Assembly: GCA_046350655.1 (NCBI GenBank)
Contig: JAXMAB010000005.1
Coordinates: forward strand, 372,001-436,000
Origin: JAEUHO01 sp046350655
GTDB taxonomy: Bacteria > Planctomycetota > PLA2 > JAEUHO01
DNA: 64,000 nucleotides
Direction of reading: 5' to 3'
Within the stretch, counting starts at the first letter, position 1; the number at the start of each line of letters is the position of its first letter. The position numbers and the translations under genes were made by a program. Under the pieces are notes generated by a model. The model saw nothing but the letters and a program-made list of their open reading frames with translations. It did not search any database and was not told where the DNA came from. Below, piece by piece: positions 8,439-16,265 of this stretch.

Positions 8439-8957
8439 TCAGCGGCCGACCGCCTCGCCGCCCTCGCGCTCGAGCCGCGCCTCCCGGCGGGCCCGGACCT
8501 CGGGCGCCGCGGGGTCGGCCTCGAGGCAGAGCCGCTGCGCGGGGACGAATCCCTCGCGGTGGAAGAAGGTCAGGAGCTCGGGGTTCCTCCAGCTCACCTC
8601 GGTGCGGAGCGTGCGGATGCCGAGCGCCGCCAGGTTCATGCGGAGCTGGTCGAGCATCTCCGTCGCGAGGCCGTGGGCGCGCAGGAGCGGGTCGACGCCG
8701 ATGGTGTCGAGGACCGCGACGGGGTCGAGCTCGCCGAACTCGCCGTACCAGACCTTGGCGAGGAGGAACCCGGCCGGACGGCCGTCGTGCTCGACGACGA
8801 GCGACGCGCGGATGCCGACGTCCTTGAGCGCCTCGGCGAGCTTCGGGCGGAGGTAGCCGTCGCGGCGGCGGCCGACGATGCGCGCGTCGAGGGCGACGAC
8901 GGCGTCGACGTCCTTCGCCTCGAGGCTGCGGACGGTGGTCTTCGGGAGCGGGTCCAT
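8439..8957 (-). CDS. GNAT family N-acetyltransferase
   Basis: The 172-aa product fits the GNAT fold: VRSLEAKDVDAVVALDARIVG at the start, SLVVEHDGRPAGFLLAKVW, the acetyl-CoA binding region as DTIGVDPLLRAHGLATEMLDQL (an R-A-H-G-L version of R/Q-x-x-G-x-G/A), and WRNPELLTFFHREGFVPAQRL near residue 130. The substrate is unknown. It is the last gene of the benzoyl-CoA operon, 17 bp after the SDR gene, with GGAGA before ATG 8957. Its position suggests a link to acyl-CoA or protein acetylation control of the pathway, but this is inference only. Confidence 0.75.
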   Translation of the reverse strand: MDPLPKTTVRSLEAKDVDAVVALDARIVGRRRDGYLRPKLAEALKDVGIRASLVVEHDGRPAGFLLAKVWYGEFGELDPVAVLDTIGVDPLLRAHGLATEMLDQLRMNLAALGIRTLRTEVSWRNPELLTFFHREGFVPAQRLCLEADPAAPEVRARREARLEREGGEAVGR

Positions 8958-8974
8958 GGGGTCTCCTTGACGGC

Positions 8975-9718
8975 CTAGGCGGTCAGCTGGCCGCCGTCCA
9001 CGCGGAGGACCTGGCCGGTGACGTGCCGTGCCAGGCCCGAGCAGAGGAAGAGGACGGCGCCCGCGACGTCGTCGGGGGTGCCGGTCCGCCCGAGGGCGGA
9101 CTCGTCGATCGCGCGCTGCTTGAAGGCGGCGGGGATCGAGGCGGTCATCGGCGTGTCGATCCAGCCCGGCGCGACGGAGTTCACGCGGACGCCGTGGCGG
9201 CCGAGCTCGAGCGCGGCGGTCTTGCCGAGCGCGATGAGCCCGGCCTTGCTGGCCGCGTAGTTCGCCTGGCCGAGCTTGCCGCGTTGCCCGTTGATGGAGG
9301 CGACGAGCACGACCGACGCGGCGCCCGCGGCGCGCAGCAGCGGCGCGAAGCCCTTGAGCAGGTGGAAGGCGGAGTCGAGGTTGACGCGCAGCACGCGCTC
9401 CCACGCCGCGTCCTCCATCTTCCAGAGCATGGCGTCGCCGGTGACGCCCGCCGCGTGCACGAGCAGGTCGAGGCGGCCGGGGGCGGCGGCCACGTCGGCG
9501 ACGAGCGCGCGGATGGCGGCGGCATCGCCGAGGTCGCACGCGAGCGAGCGCGTGCCCGGCGGACCCTCCCGCCCGGGGAGGTCCACGGCGAGCACGGTCG
9601 CGCCCGCGCGCGCGAGGCGCGCGGCGGTGGCCGACCCGATGCCGCCGCCCGCGCCCGTGACGAGCGCGACGCGGCCGGCGAGGTCGAGGCCGTCGGGGAC
9701 GGGGAGGGGCCCGCTCAA
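8975..9718 (-). CDS. SDR-family oxidoreductase in the benzoyl-CoA operon
   Basis: This is a 247-aa classical short-chain dehydrogenase. The nucleotide motif is VTGAGGGIGSATAARLA (about residues 20-36), followed by an acid-ended strand VLAVDLPG suggesting NAD preference, LVHAAGVTG, the catalytic Ser in VASINGQRG, YAASK (Tyr and Lys), and a C-terminal VDGGQLTA. It looks like a 3-oxoacyl reductase or 3-hydroxyacyl-CoA dehydrogenase. The proposed start is TTG at 9718, which overlaps the TGA of bcrD as TTGA, in line with the coupled starts elsewhere in the operon. It may oxidise the 3-hydroxypimelyl-CoA formed after ring opening. That role is inferred from context. Confidence 0.78.
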   Translation of the reverse strand: MSGPLPVPDGLDLAGRVALVTGAGGGIGSATAARLARAGATVLAVDLPGREGPPGTRSLACDLGDAAAIRALVADVAAAPGRLDLLVHAAGVTGDAMLWKMEDAAWERVLRVNLDSAFHLLKGFAPLLRAAGAASVVLVASINGQRGKLGQANYAASKAGLIALGKTAALELGRHGVRVNSVAPGWIDTPMTASIPAAFKQRAIDESALGRTGTPDDVAGAVLFLCSGLARHVTGQVLRVDGGQLTA

Positions 9719-10590
9719 CGGGCGCCCCCCACCGCCTTCGCGGCCATCTTCCGCGCGCGGAACGCGCCCCAGAGCGCGGCGCCGATCGCGCCGGCCAGCA
9801 CCGAGTGCGGGTGCGTGCGGATGTCGACCTTCTGCTTGATCTCGCCCGTGCCCTCGCGCATCGCCGCGACGAGGCCGACGTCGGCGGAGAGCCCGCCCGT
9901 CACGAGGACGACGCCGGCGGGGCCCGCCGACGCCAGGAGCCGCAGGTACCGGCCCGCCATGGACTGGTGGATGCCCTTCAGGATGTCGGCCGTCGCGATG
10001 CCGCGCGAGACCATGTTGATCACGTCGGTCTCGGCGAGCACCGCGCAGATCGACGAGCACTTCTCCGGCGTCTTCGCCTGGACCGACAGCGGGCCGATCT
10101 CCTCGAGCGTGACGCCGAGGTAGCGGCAGATGTTCTCGAGGAACTGCCCCGAGCCCGACGCGCACTGGCTCGTCATGCGGTAGCCGAGCACCTTGCCCCG
10201 CTCGTCCATCAGGATCGCGCGCGTGTGGAGCGCGCCGATGTCGACGGCGGCGCGGGCCTCGGGGTCGAGGAAGAGCGCCCCGCGGGCGTGCGTCGTCATG
10301 CCGTAGAAGTGGCCGGTGCGGAACGCGACCGCCTCGGCCTCGCCGGTCGTCGCGACGTACGCCAGCTCGTCCGGGCGCAGCCCGAGCCCCGAGAGCGCGT
10401 CGTGGAAGACCGACTCCGCGACCGCGGTCGGGTCGCGCCGGCGCAGCCGCTCCGTGACGTGGCCGAGGAGCTTCGGGCCCGCGGGCCCGTCCTCCATCAC
10501 GACGAGCTTGACGGCGGACGAGCCGACGTCGAGGCCGACCGTGCGGACGGCGCCGTGCCGGTCCGGGGCGAGGTTCGGGTCAGTGGGCAT
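9715..10590 (-). CDS. bcrD: Benzoyl-CoA reductase subunit D (ATPase)
   Basis: The 291-aa product is one of the two ASKHA-fold ATPase subunits of class I benzoyl-CoA reductase, which hydrolyses ATP to push electrons toward the ring-reducing subunits BcrBC. The phosphate-1 motif is VGLDVGSSAVKLVVM (about residues 17-31). Putative [4Fe-4S] cluster ligands are Cys in SQCASGSGQFLENICRYLG and EKCSSICAVLAETDVI. GGLSADVGL near residue 228 is the adenosine motif. The C-terminal HPHSVLAGAIGAALWGAF is typical of BcrD/BadG. Length is normal. It overlaps bcrA by 11 bp. Confidence 0.92.
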   Translation of the reverse strand: MPTDPNLAPDRHGAVRTVGLDVGSSAVKLVVMEDGPAGPKLLGHVTERLRRRDPTAVAESVFHDALSGLGLRPDELAYVATTGEAEAVAFRTGHFYGMTTHARGALFLDPEARAAVDIGALHTRAILMDERGKVLGYRMTSQCASGSGQFLENICRYLGVTLEEIGPLSVQAKTPEKCSSICAVLAETDVINMVSRGIATADILKGIHQSMAGRYLRLLASAGPAGVVLVTGGLSADVGLVAAMREGTGEIKQKVDIRTHPHSVLAGAIGAALWGAFRARKMAAKAVGGAR

Positions 10591-11911
10591 GGGTGCCTCC
10601 GTTCGTGGCGAGCGCGGGCTCCGGCGGCGGGGCCCCCTGCGCGTCGCGCAGCGCGAAGAGCGCGGCGCCGAGCGCGCCCGTGTAGATCGAGTCCGGGGAG
10701 ATGTTCATGCGCAGCTCGCCGTAGTTCTCGGTGACGAGGCTGCGCAGCGCCTTGACCGCGGCGGGGTTCTTCGCGACGCCGCCGGTGAACGTGAACTGGT
10801 CCTTCACGCCGCCGCTGCGGGCCAGCAGCGACATCGCGCGCAGGACGATCGCGCGGTGCAGGCCCGCGAGGATGTCCTCGCGCTTCTCGCCGAGCGAGAG
10901 CCGCTCGCGCAGCTCCGCCCCCGCGAACACGGTGCACGTCGAGTTGATGCGCACCGACCGCGTGGACGACTGGGCCAGGGGCCCCAGCTCGTGCAGGCCG
11001 AGGTTCATCTCGTCGGCGATGTAGCCGAGGTACCGGCCGCAGCCCGCGGCGCAGCGGTCGTTCATCTGGAACGACGTCACGATCCCGCGCTCGTCCACCT
11101 GGATGGCCTTCGTGTCCTGCCCGCCGATGTCGAGCACGGTCCGCGTGAGCGGGAACATCGCGTGCGCGCCGAGCCCGTGGCAGAGGATCTCGGAGCGGAT
11201 CTGCTCCTTCGGGAACGGGAGCCGCGACCGCCCGTAGCCCGTGCCGACGGCCGCGATCTTCTCGAGGGGCACGTCGGTCGCGCGGCGGACGGCGGCGTCG
11301 AGCTCCGGCGTCCGGGCCGACGTGCCCGCCAGCGCGCTGCCGATCTGGCTCTCGAACGCCCCGCCGTCCCACGGGGTGTTCTCGACCTCGAGGATCGCCT
11401 TGTCGAACAGCCCGACGATCCCCTCGAACCGCACGCCGGAGCGGCGGGCCTCGTCCTCGGCGAGCGAGAGGAACCGGGCGCCGGCGAGGTCGCGGAAGAA
11501 GTCGCTCTTGCGCGTCGCGCCGAAGGTGAACAGCGAGCCGACCTCGGCCTCCATCGACCCGAGCACGCGGTCGAGCGACGCCAGGGTCCCCGCCGGCGAC
11601 GTCGTCGCCATGCGGCGGGTGACCGCGTCGAGGACGCGCAGCTGGCCGCGGTACTGCTGCTCGCGGAAGCGGAGCTCGAGCTCCGCGAGCGCGCGCTTGG
11701 CCGCCGGGCCCTCGACGCCCCGCGCGGCGAGCTGCGACTCGACGAGGCAGAACCGCGTGTGGATCAGCGCCTCGGTCAGCGCGACCTGGCACGCGAGGTC
11801 GTAGTTGCTGCGGCTGTTGGTGATGCCGTGCCCGAGGACCTGCCCCTCGGTCCCGATCACGACGGCCTTGGTCGTGGTGGAGCCGAGGTCGATGCCGACG
11901 GCGTACTTCAC
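10580..11911 (-). CDS. bcrA: Benzoyl-CoA reductase subunit A (ATPase)
   Basis: The 443-aa product is the larger ATPase subunit. It opens with YAVGIDLGSTTTKAVVIG (phosphate-1), and has a long helical insert before the second half. DIGGQDTKAIQ is phosphate-2. The cluster Cys are in MNDRCAAGCGRYLGYIADEM and INSTCTVFAGAEL, and TGGVAKNPAAV is the adenosine motif. These match BcrA/BadF. The GTG start at 11911 overlaps the TGA of bcrB as GTGA and gives the expected N-terminus. Together with BcrD it forms the electron-activating module bridged by a [4Fe-4S] cluster, known from Thauera and Rhodopseudomonas enzymes. Confidence 0.93.
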   Translation of the reverse strand: MKYAVGIDLGSTTTKAVVIGTEGQVLGHGITNSRSNYDLACQVALTEALIHTRFCLVESQLAARGVEGPAAKRALAELELRFREQQYRGQLRVLDAVTRRMATTSPAGTLASLDRVLGSMEAEVGSLFTFGATRKSDFFRDLAGARFLSLAEDEARRSGVRFEGIVGLFDKAILEVENTPWDGGAFESQIGSALAGTSARTPELDAAVRRATDVPLEKIAAVGTGYGRSRLPFPKEQIRSEILCHGLGAHAMFPLTRTVLDIGGQDTKAIQVDERGIVTSFQMNDRCAAGCGRYLGYIADEMNLGLHELGPLAQSSTRSVRINSTCTVFAGAELRERLSLGEKREDILAGLHRAIVLRAMSLLARSGGVKDQFTFTGGVAKNPAAVKALRSLVTENYGELRMNISPDSIYTGALGAALFALRDAQGAPPPEPALATNGGTHAH

Positions 11912-13194
11912 GACGCCTCCTTGCCCGCCCGCTTCTGGGCGATCATCTGGAAGTAGGACTCGAGCCGGTTCTTGATGTTCGCGCCCGAGAAGTAGCGCGG
12001 GTCGACCAGGTCGCTCTCGACGAAGCCGCCGGGCTTCCCGGTGCGCCTCTCCACCTCGCGCAGGATGACCAGCTGGCCCGCGCTGAACGACTTGCACGAC
12101 TTGACGCTGTTGATGAGGAAGCCGTCGGCGGAGTACTCCTCGACGTACTTCGCGATCATGTCCACGCGCGACGGCAGGTTGAGGTTCGTGTAGCAGCCCA
12201 TGCAGTAGTCGGCCAGCGTCTCGAGCGGGCGCGACGGGTCGTGGCGGAAGCCGAGGTCGTAGACGCCGCCCACCTTGGTGTAGGTGGACGCGACGGCGAC
12301 GGCCCCCTCGTCGGCGAACATCTTCCACAGCTCGCGGAAGTGGGTCCACGAGGGCGGTCCCTCGACCACGACGCGGTACCGCTCGGTCACGTCGCCCTCC
12401 GGAGAGACGGGCCCCTTGCCCTCCGCGATCCGCTCCTCCACCTCGGCGCGCAGCTCGCGGTAGTAGTCGATCGCGTCCTGGGTCCCGCGGAACGACGTGA
12501 AGATCGGCCCGATGTAGTAGACGCCGCCGAACCACGCGTCGATGGGCGACGGCGTGTGCTTCGCGGACTGCAGCACGGCGACGAGGTCGTCCTCCGCCTT
12601 CGCGGAGCGCGCCAGGTTCTCGCGGAGCCGGTCCTCGTCGTACTTCCGGCCGCTCACCTGCTCGAGGACCGGGATCACCTTGTCCCGCAGCTGGTCGACG
12701 ACGTACTTGCGCATCGACGGCGTGATCTCGCCCTCGCCCTGGTAGGGCACGTGCAGCATCGCCGTCGGGCACCTGTACTTCTCGCGCAGCAGCTCGAACC
12801 ACTTCAGGAACGTGAAGCATCCGGTGTACGAGAGGAGCAGCACGTCGGGGTCGGGGAGGCGCTCGCCCGTGGGCCCGACGTTGCCCATCTCCTGCATGCC
12901 GATGTCGCTCTTCACGTAGGCGCAGACGTCCTCGGAGTGGCCCGACTTCTCCGCCACCGCGATGTAGTCGCGCGTCTTGCCGCGCATGCCCGACTGCAGC
13001 GCGTTGATCTCGGGCAGCACCGGGAGCAGGTCGAAGGAGCGGAGGAGCTCCGTCAGGTTGCCCGGGACGTAGGTGTAGCAGTTCTTCTCGCCGGTCTCGG
13101 GCGCGCGCGCGAGGCGCGCGAAGTGATCGGCGATCATCCGCTTCTGGCGGTCCTGGCTGGCGTCCTTGCGGGCGGCGGCGGCGGCGGGGGTCAT
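11908..13194 (-). CDS. bcrB: Benzoyl-CoA reductase subunit B
   Basis: The 428-aa product is one of the two substrate-binding, iron-sulfur subunits that carry out the two-electron ring reduction of benzoyl-CoA. It belongs to the 2-hydroxyglutaryl-CoA dehydratase D family. Cys candidates for cluster binding are seen in LLSYTGCFTFLKWFELL, ADYCMGCYTNLNLPSR and NSVKSCKSFSAGQ. The length fits BcrB/BadE. ATG 13194 overlaps the TGA of bcrC as ATGA. The N-terminal Ala-rich stretch (TPAAAAARKDA) is a minor local extension. Confidence 0.93.
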   Translation of the reverse strand: MTPAAAAARKDASQDRQKRMIADHFARLARAPETGEKNCYTYVPGNLTELLRSFDLLPVLPEINALQSGMRGKTRDYIAVAEKSGHSEDVCAYVKSDIGMQEMGNVGPTGERLPDPDVLLLSYTGCFTFLKWFELLREKYRCPTAMLHVPYQGEGEITPSMRKYVVDQLRDKVIPVLEQVSGRKYDEDRLRENLARSAKAEDDLVAVLQSAKHTPSPIDAWFGGVYYIGPIFTSFRGTQDAIDYYRELRAEVEERIAEGKGPVSPEGDVTERYRVVVEGPPSWTHFRELWKMFADEGAVAVASTYTKVGGVYDLGFRHDPSRPLETLADYCMGCYTNLNLPSRVDMIAKYVEEYSADGFLINSVKSCKSFSAGQLVILREVERRTGKPGGFVESDLVDPRYFSGANIKNRLESYFQMIAQKRAGKEAS

Positions 13195-14366
13195 GACACG
13201 GCGCTCCAGAGCTGGATCGAGTCGGCGAAGGTCCCGGCCTGTTCCCGGATCACCTGGAACTGGCCCGTGTTCTCGGCGTACTTGAAGGACGTCCACGGGA
13301 TGCCCGCGGCCTCCACGGCCGACACGGCCATGGGCTGGTCGAGGAGCGCCGGGTCGCAGAACGACGGCGCGCAGAACACGACGCCGCCGGCCCCCGACCG
13401 CTTCACGCGCGCGACGAGGTCCGCGCCCTTCGGCTCCTTCTCGACCCAGCGCGTGGCGTGCTCGATGGAGTCGGTGAGGAACGCGTTCACCAGCGCGTCC
13501 AGCGGGTCGCCGGTCGTCGGCACGTCGTGCCGGATCCAGCGGTGGACCTGCACGAAGTCGTCGTCGACGACGTAGCAGCCCGCGCGCTCGAGGCTCTTGA
13601 TGAGCCCGAGGGGCGGCTGCTCGCAGAACGAGCCCGTCAGCACGACGCGGGCAAGGTCCATGGGCCGGCGCGACGCGTCGGCCTCGACCGCCGCGCGGTA
13701 GGCCCGGAGCATCTCGACGTGCTCCTCGACCGGGATCACGAGCCCCGCGCGCAGCACGGGGTACAGCTCGTGGGTCGGGACCTTCCACGGCTGCTCGCGG
13801 CGCAGGTCGTAGAGGCCGTGCACCAGGCGGCGGTGCGTGTTGTAGACCGAGAGGGACCGGCGGAGCGCCTCCGCCTCGAGCGGCTTCGCGCCCTTCGCGG
13901 CGAGCTCCTCGCAGAGGCCCTCGATCTCCTTCCGCCAGAAGCGCCCGCCCATGGCCGGGTCGAAGTCCTGGGGCACGTCGAGGTAGCGGACCACCTTCCC
14001 CGCGAACATCATCTTCCAGATCCCCGAGAGGTTCCGGATGACGTCGCAGATCGCCGGGAAGAGCATCCCGTCGAGGCAGTCGAAGCTGCCGTTGAGCGCC
14101 ATCTCCATGGTGCTCCGCGGGATGTGGCAGATGTAGGACTGGTAGTAGGCGTCGCCGCGGATGATCTCGAGGTCGTCGCCGGCGCCCATGAGCCCCACGG
14201 GGAGCACGCCCATCGCGTGCAGCACCTCGCGCGGCGCGTAGACCGGCATGAACCCGACCGCGAGCCCGCCGGTGCGGGCCTTCCATTCGTGGACGGCGCC
14301 GAGCCGCCAGTCGCGATAGAGCCGTTCGGCCCGCTCGAGCAGCCCCTCGGGTGCGGTCGTCGTCAT
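13191..14366 (-). CDS. bcrC: Benzoyl-CoA reductase subunit C
   Basis: The 391-aa product is the second catalytic iron-sulfur subunit (BcrC/BadD type). Diagnostic segments are VGFMPVYAPREVLHAMGVLPVG (residues about 36-57), QSYICHIPRSTMEMALNG, FDCLDGMLFPAICDVIRN and FCEQPPLGLIKSLERAGC, then VVFCAPSFCDPALLD near residue 340. Cys residues in these segments are the likely cluster ligands. The ATG at 14366 overlaps the TGA of dch as ATGA, and GGAGGGGACG precedes it. The order C-B-A-D is the one known from Thauera-type class I clusters. Confidence 0.93.
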   Translation of the reverse strand: MTTTAPEGLLERAERLYRDWRLGAVHEWKARTGGLAVGFMPVYAPREVLHAMGVLPVGLMGAGDDLEIIRGDAYYQSYICHIPRSTMEMALNGSFDCLDGMLFPAICDVIRNLSGIWKMMFAGKVVRYLDVPQDFDPAMGGRFWRKEIEGLCEELAAKGAKPLEAEALRRSLSVYNTHRRLVHGLYDLRREQPWKVPTHELYPVLRAGLVIPVEEHVEMLRAYRAAVEADASRRPMDLARVVLTGSFCEQPPLGLIKSLERAGCYVVDDDFVQVHRWIRHDVPTTGDPLDALVNAFLTDSIEHATRWVEKEPKGADLVARVKRSGAGGVVFCAPSFCDPALLDQPMAVSAVEAAGIPWTSFKYAENTGQFQVIREQAGTFADSIQLWSAVS

Positions 14367-15145
14367 CGTCCCCTCCAGACCGGCGGGCGCTTCGCGAGGA
14401 AGGCGTCGAGCCCCTCGCGCGCGTCGGCCGTGGCCATCAGGTCGCAAAGGTAGAGCCGCTCGAGCGCGTCGAGGTCGGCGCGCAGCCGCGCCACGAGGCC
14501 GTGCCGCGCCGCGCGCGCGGCGAACCGCAGCGTGGACGCGGACTTCGGGAGCAGGTGCGCGCGCGCCCACGCGAGCGCGGCGGCGGTCGGGTCGTCGGCG
14601 AGCTCGTCGACGAGGCCGGTGCGCAGGGCCTCGTCGGCCGCCATGGCGCGGCCGGAGAGGAGCAGGTCCTCCGCCACCGGCCGCCCGACGCGGCCCGGCA
14701 GGAACGCCGAGGCGAACGGCGCGATCACCCCGAGCACGATCTCCGGCTGCCCGAGGAGGGCGCTCGACTGCGCGAACACGCGGTGCGCGCACATCACGAG
14801 CTCGAGGCCGCCGCCGAGGCAGCGCCCGCGGACCGCCGCGAGCACGACCACGGACGCGTCGAGCAGGTCGAGGAGCATCGCGTGGAACCGCTTCAGCATC
14901 CCCTCGACGTGGTCGGGGAGGTGCTCCGGGACGCTCGCGCCGAACGAGAAGTGCGCCCCGTCCCCCTCGAGCACCACCGCCTTGACCGCCGGGTCCGCGC
15001 GGACCGCCGCGACGACGGCCGCGAGGGCCTCCGTCACGGCGCGGTCGATGATGTTGCCCTTGCCGCCCCCCACGACGACGCGGAGGACCGCGCCGCCCTC
15101 GAGCGGCTCGACGCGCACCGGGCCTTGCGTCACGGGGAGGGGCAC
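14363..15145 (-). CDS. dch: Cyclohexa-1,5-diene-1-carbonyl-CoA hydratase
   Basis: This 260-aa crotonase-fold enzyme adds water to the diene formed by benzoyl-CoA reductase, giving 6-hydroxycyclohex-1-ene-1-carbonyl-CoA. It shows GKGNIIDRAVTEALA, the CoA oxyanion-hole segments HFSFGASVPEHLP and VRGRCLGGGLELVMCAHRVFA (about residues 105-125), and LGVIAPFASAFLPGRVG, all characteristic of Dch/BadK-like crotonases. The assignment to Dch rather than another enoyl-CoA hydratase rests on its place between oah and bcrC. The start is GTG at 15145, only 3 bp after the oah stop, with AAGGG just upstream. Confidence 0.88.
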   Translation of the reverse strand: MPLPVTQGPVRVEPLEGGAVLRVVVGGGKGNIIDRAVTEALAAVVAAVRADPAVKAVVLEGDGAHFSFGASVPEHLPDHVEGMLKRFHAMLLDLLDASVVVLAAVRGRCLGGGLELVMCAHRVFAQSSALLGQPEIVLGVIAPFASAFLPGRVGRPVAEDLLLSGRAMAADEALRTGLVDELADDPTAAALAWARAHLLPKSASTLRFAARAARHGLVARLRADLDALERLYLCDLMATADAREGLDAFLAKRPPVWRGR

Positions 15146-15148
15146 GGG

Positions 15149-16249
15149 TCAGCCCTTCGCGCCGCGCAGGGGGGCGAGCATCGCGTCGAGGAGCGGGTCG
15201 CCCCAGTCCTCGCCGCTCGCGAGGCGGCGGCGCAGGTCGAGGAAGTCCACCTCGCGACGGTCGCCGGTGGCCTCGTGGAACGCGCGGAAGCCCAGGCGGC
15301 CCTCGGTCATCATGTTGAGGGCGAGCCACGCGCGGTTGCTCTCGCGGTTGCGGTTCCAGTGCTCGAGCTTGTGCTTGCGCACGCTCTCGACGGTCTTCGC
15401 GAGGCAGCCCGGCATCGTCCCGGCGAGGGACCACGCGAGCGCGTCCACCTCGCGGTCGAGCAGCGAGAGGTCGACCGTGCCGCGCGCGAGGAGGTCCTTC
15501 GCGGCGGCGCGCGCGGCGCCCTCCTTCGCCTCGCCGTGGACGATGCGGCCATGCTCGTCGAGCCAGCGCGACGTCTCGACCATCGGGTTGGCGACGAACG
15601 CGCCGTCCACCTTGAGCGCGGGCACGAGCCGCGTGAGCAGGCCGAGGCGGTGCGCCTTGTGCGCGCTCCACGTCCTGCAGAGCGTGCAGCTCTCCATCGC
15701 GGCCTCGGCGCCGACGAACAGCGGCAGGAAGTCGGTGCTGCCGCCGTCGGGGGCCGAGCCGTGGCGCGGGCCGGCCTGGCCGAAGAGGGCGAGGTCCTGC
15801 GCGACCGTGAAGTCGCAGGCCATGCCGATCTCCTGGCCGCCGGCGATCCGCATGCCGTTGACGCGGCAGATGACCGGCTTGTCGCAGGTCAGGATGGCCG
15901 TGACCATGTCGTTGAACAGCCGCATGTACTGCCGGTACTCCTCCGGCCGCCCGGCGTAGTACGTGGCGTACTCGGCGGTGTTGCCGCCGGTGCAGAACGC
16001 GCGCGTCCCCGAGCCCGTGAAGACGACGGCGACGGCCGCGCGGTCGTTGCTCGCGCGGCGCATGCCGAGGATCACGCCCTTCACCATCTCGGTGGTGTAC
16101 GAGTTGAGCTGCTTCGGGTTGTCGAGCGTGATGCGCACGACGTGGAGGCCGGGCGCGACGGCGCCGTCGGGCCCGCGCAGCGGCTGCTCCTCGTAGAGGA
16201 TGCCGGGCGCGGTCGCGGCGGGGACGAGGTCGTGGTCCTTGAAGGCCAT
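15149..16249 (-). CDS. oah: 6-oxocyclohex-1-ene-1-carbonyl-CoA hydrolase (ring-opening)
   Basis: This 366-aa crotonase-family hydrolase (Oah, called BamA in obligate anaerobes) adds water and cleaves the ring to 3-hydroxypimelyl-CoA. Marker segments are the N-terminal LVPAATAPGILYEEQPL, LDNPKQLNSYTTEMVKGVI, RAFCTGGNTAEYATYYAGRPEEYRQY (split here: residues about 85-110), INGM-like RVNGMRIAGGQEIGMACD, and GQAGPRHGSAPDGGSTDFLP. The length of about 366 separates it from ordinary 260-aa crotonases. This gene is a standard diagnostic for anaerobic benzoyl-CoA degradation. ATG 16249 lies 16 bp after had. Confidence 0.94.
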   Translation of the reverse strand: MAFKDHDLVPAATAPGILYEEQPLRGPDGAVAPGLHVVRITLDNPKQLNSYTTEMVKGVILGMRRASNDRAAVAVVFTGSGTRAFCTGGNTAEYATYYAGRPEEYRQYMRLFNDMVTAILTCDKPVICRVNGMRIAGGQEIGMACDFTVAQDLALFGQAGPRHGSAPDGGSTDFLPLFVGAEAAMESCTLCRTWSAHKAHRLGLLTRLVPALKVDGAFVANPMVETSRWLDEHGRIVHGEAKEGAARAAAKDLLARGTVDLSLLDREVDALAWSLAGTMPGCLAKTVESVRKHKLEHWNRNRESNRAWLALNMMTEGRLGFRAFHEATGDRREVDFLDLRRRLASGEDWGDPLLDAMLAPLRGAKG

Positions 16250-16265
16250 GGGGAGCTCCGAGGGG

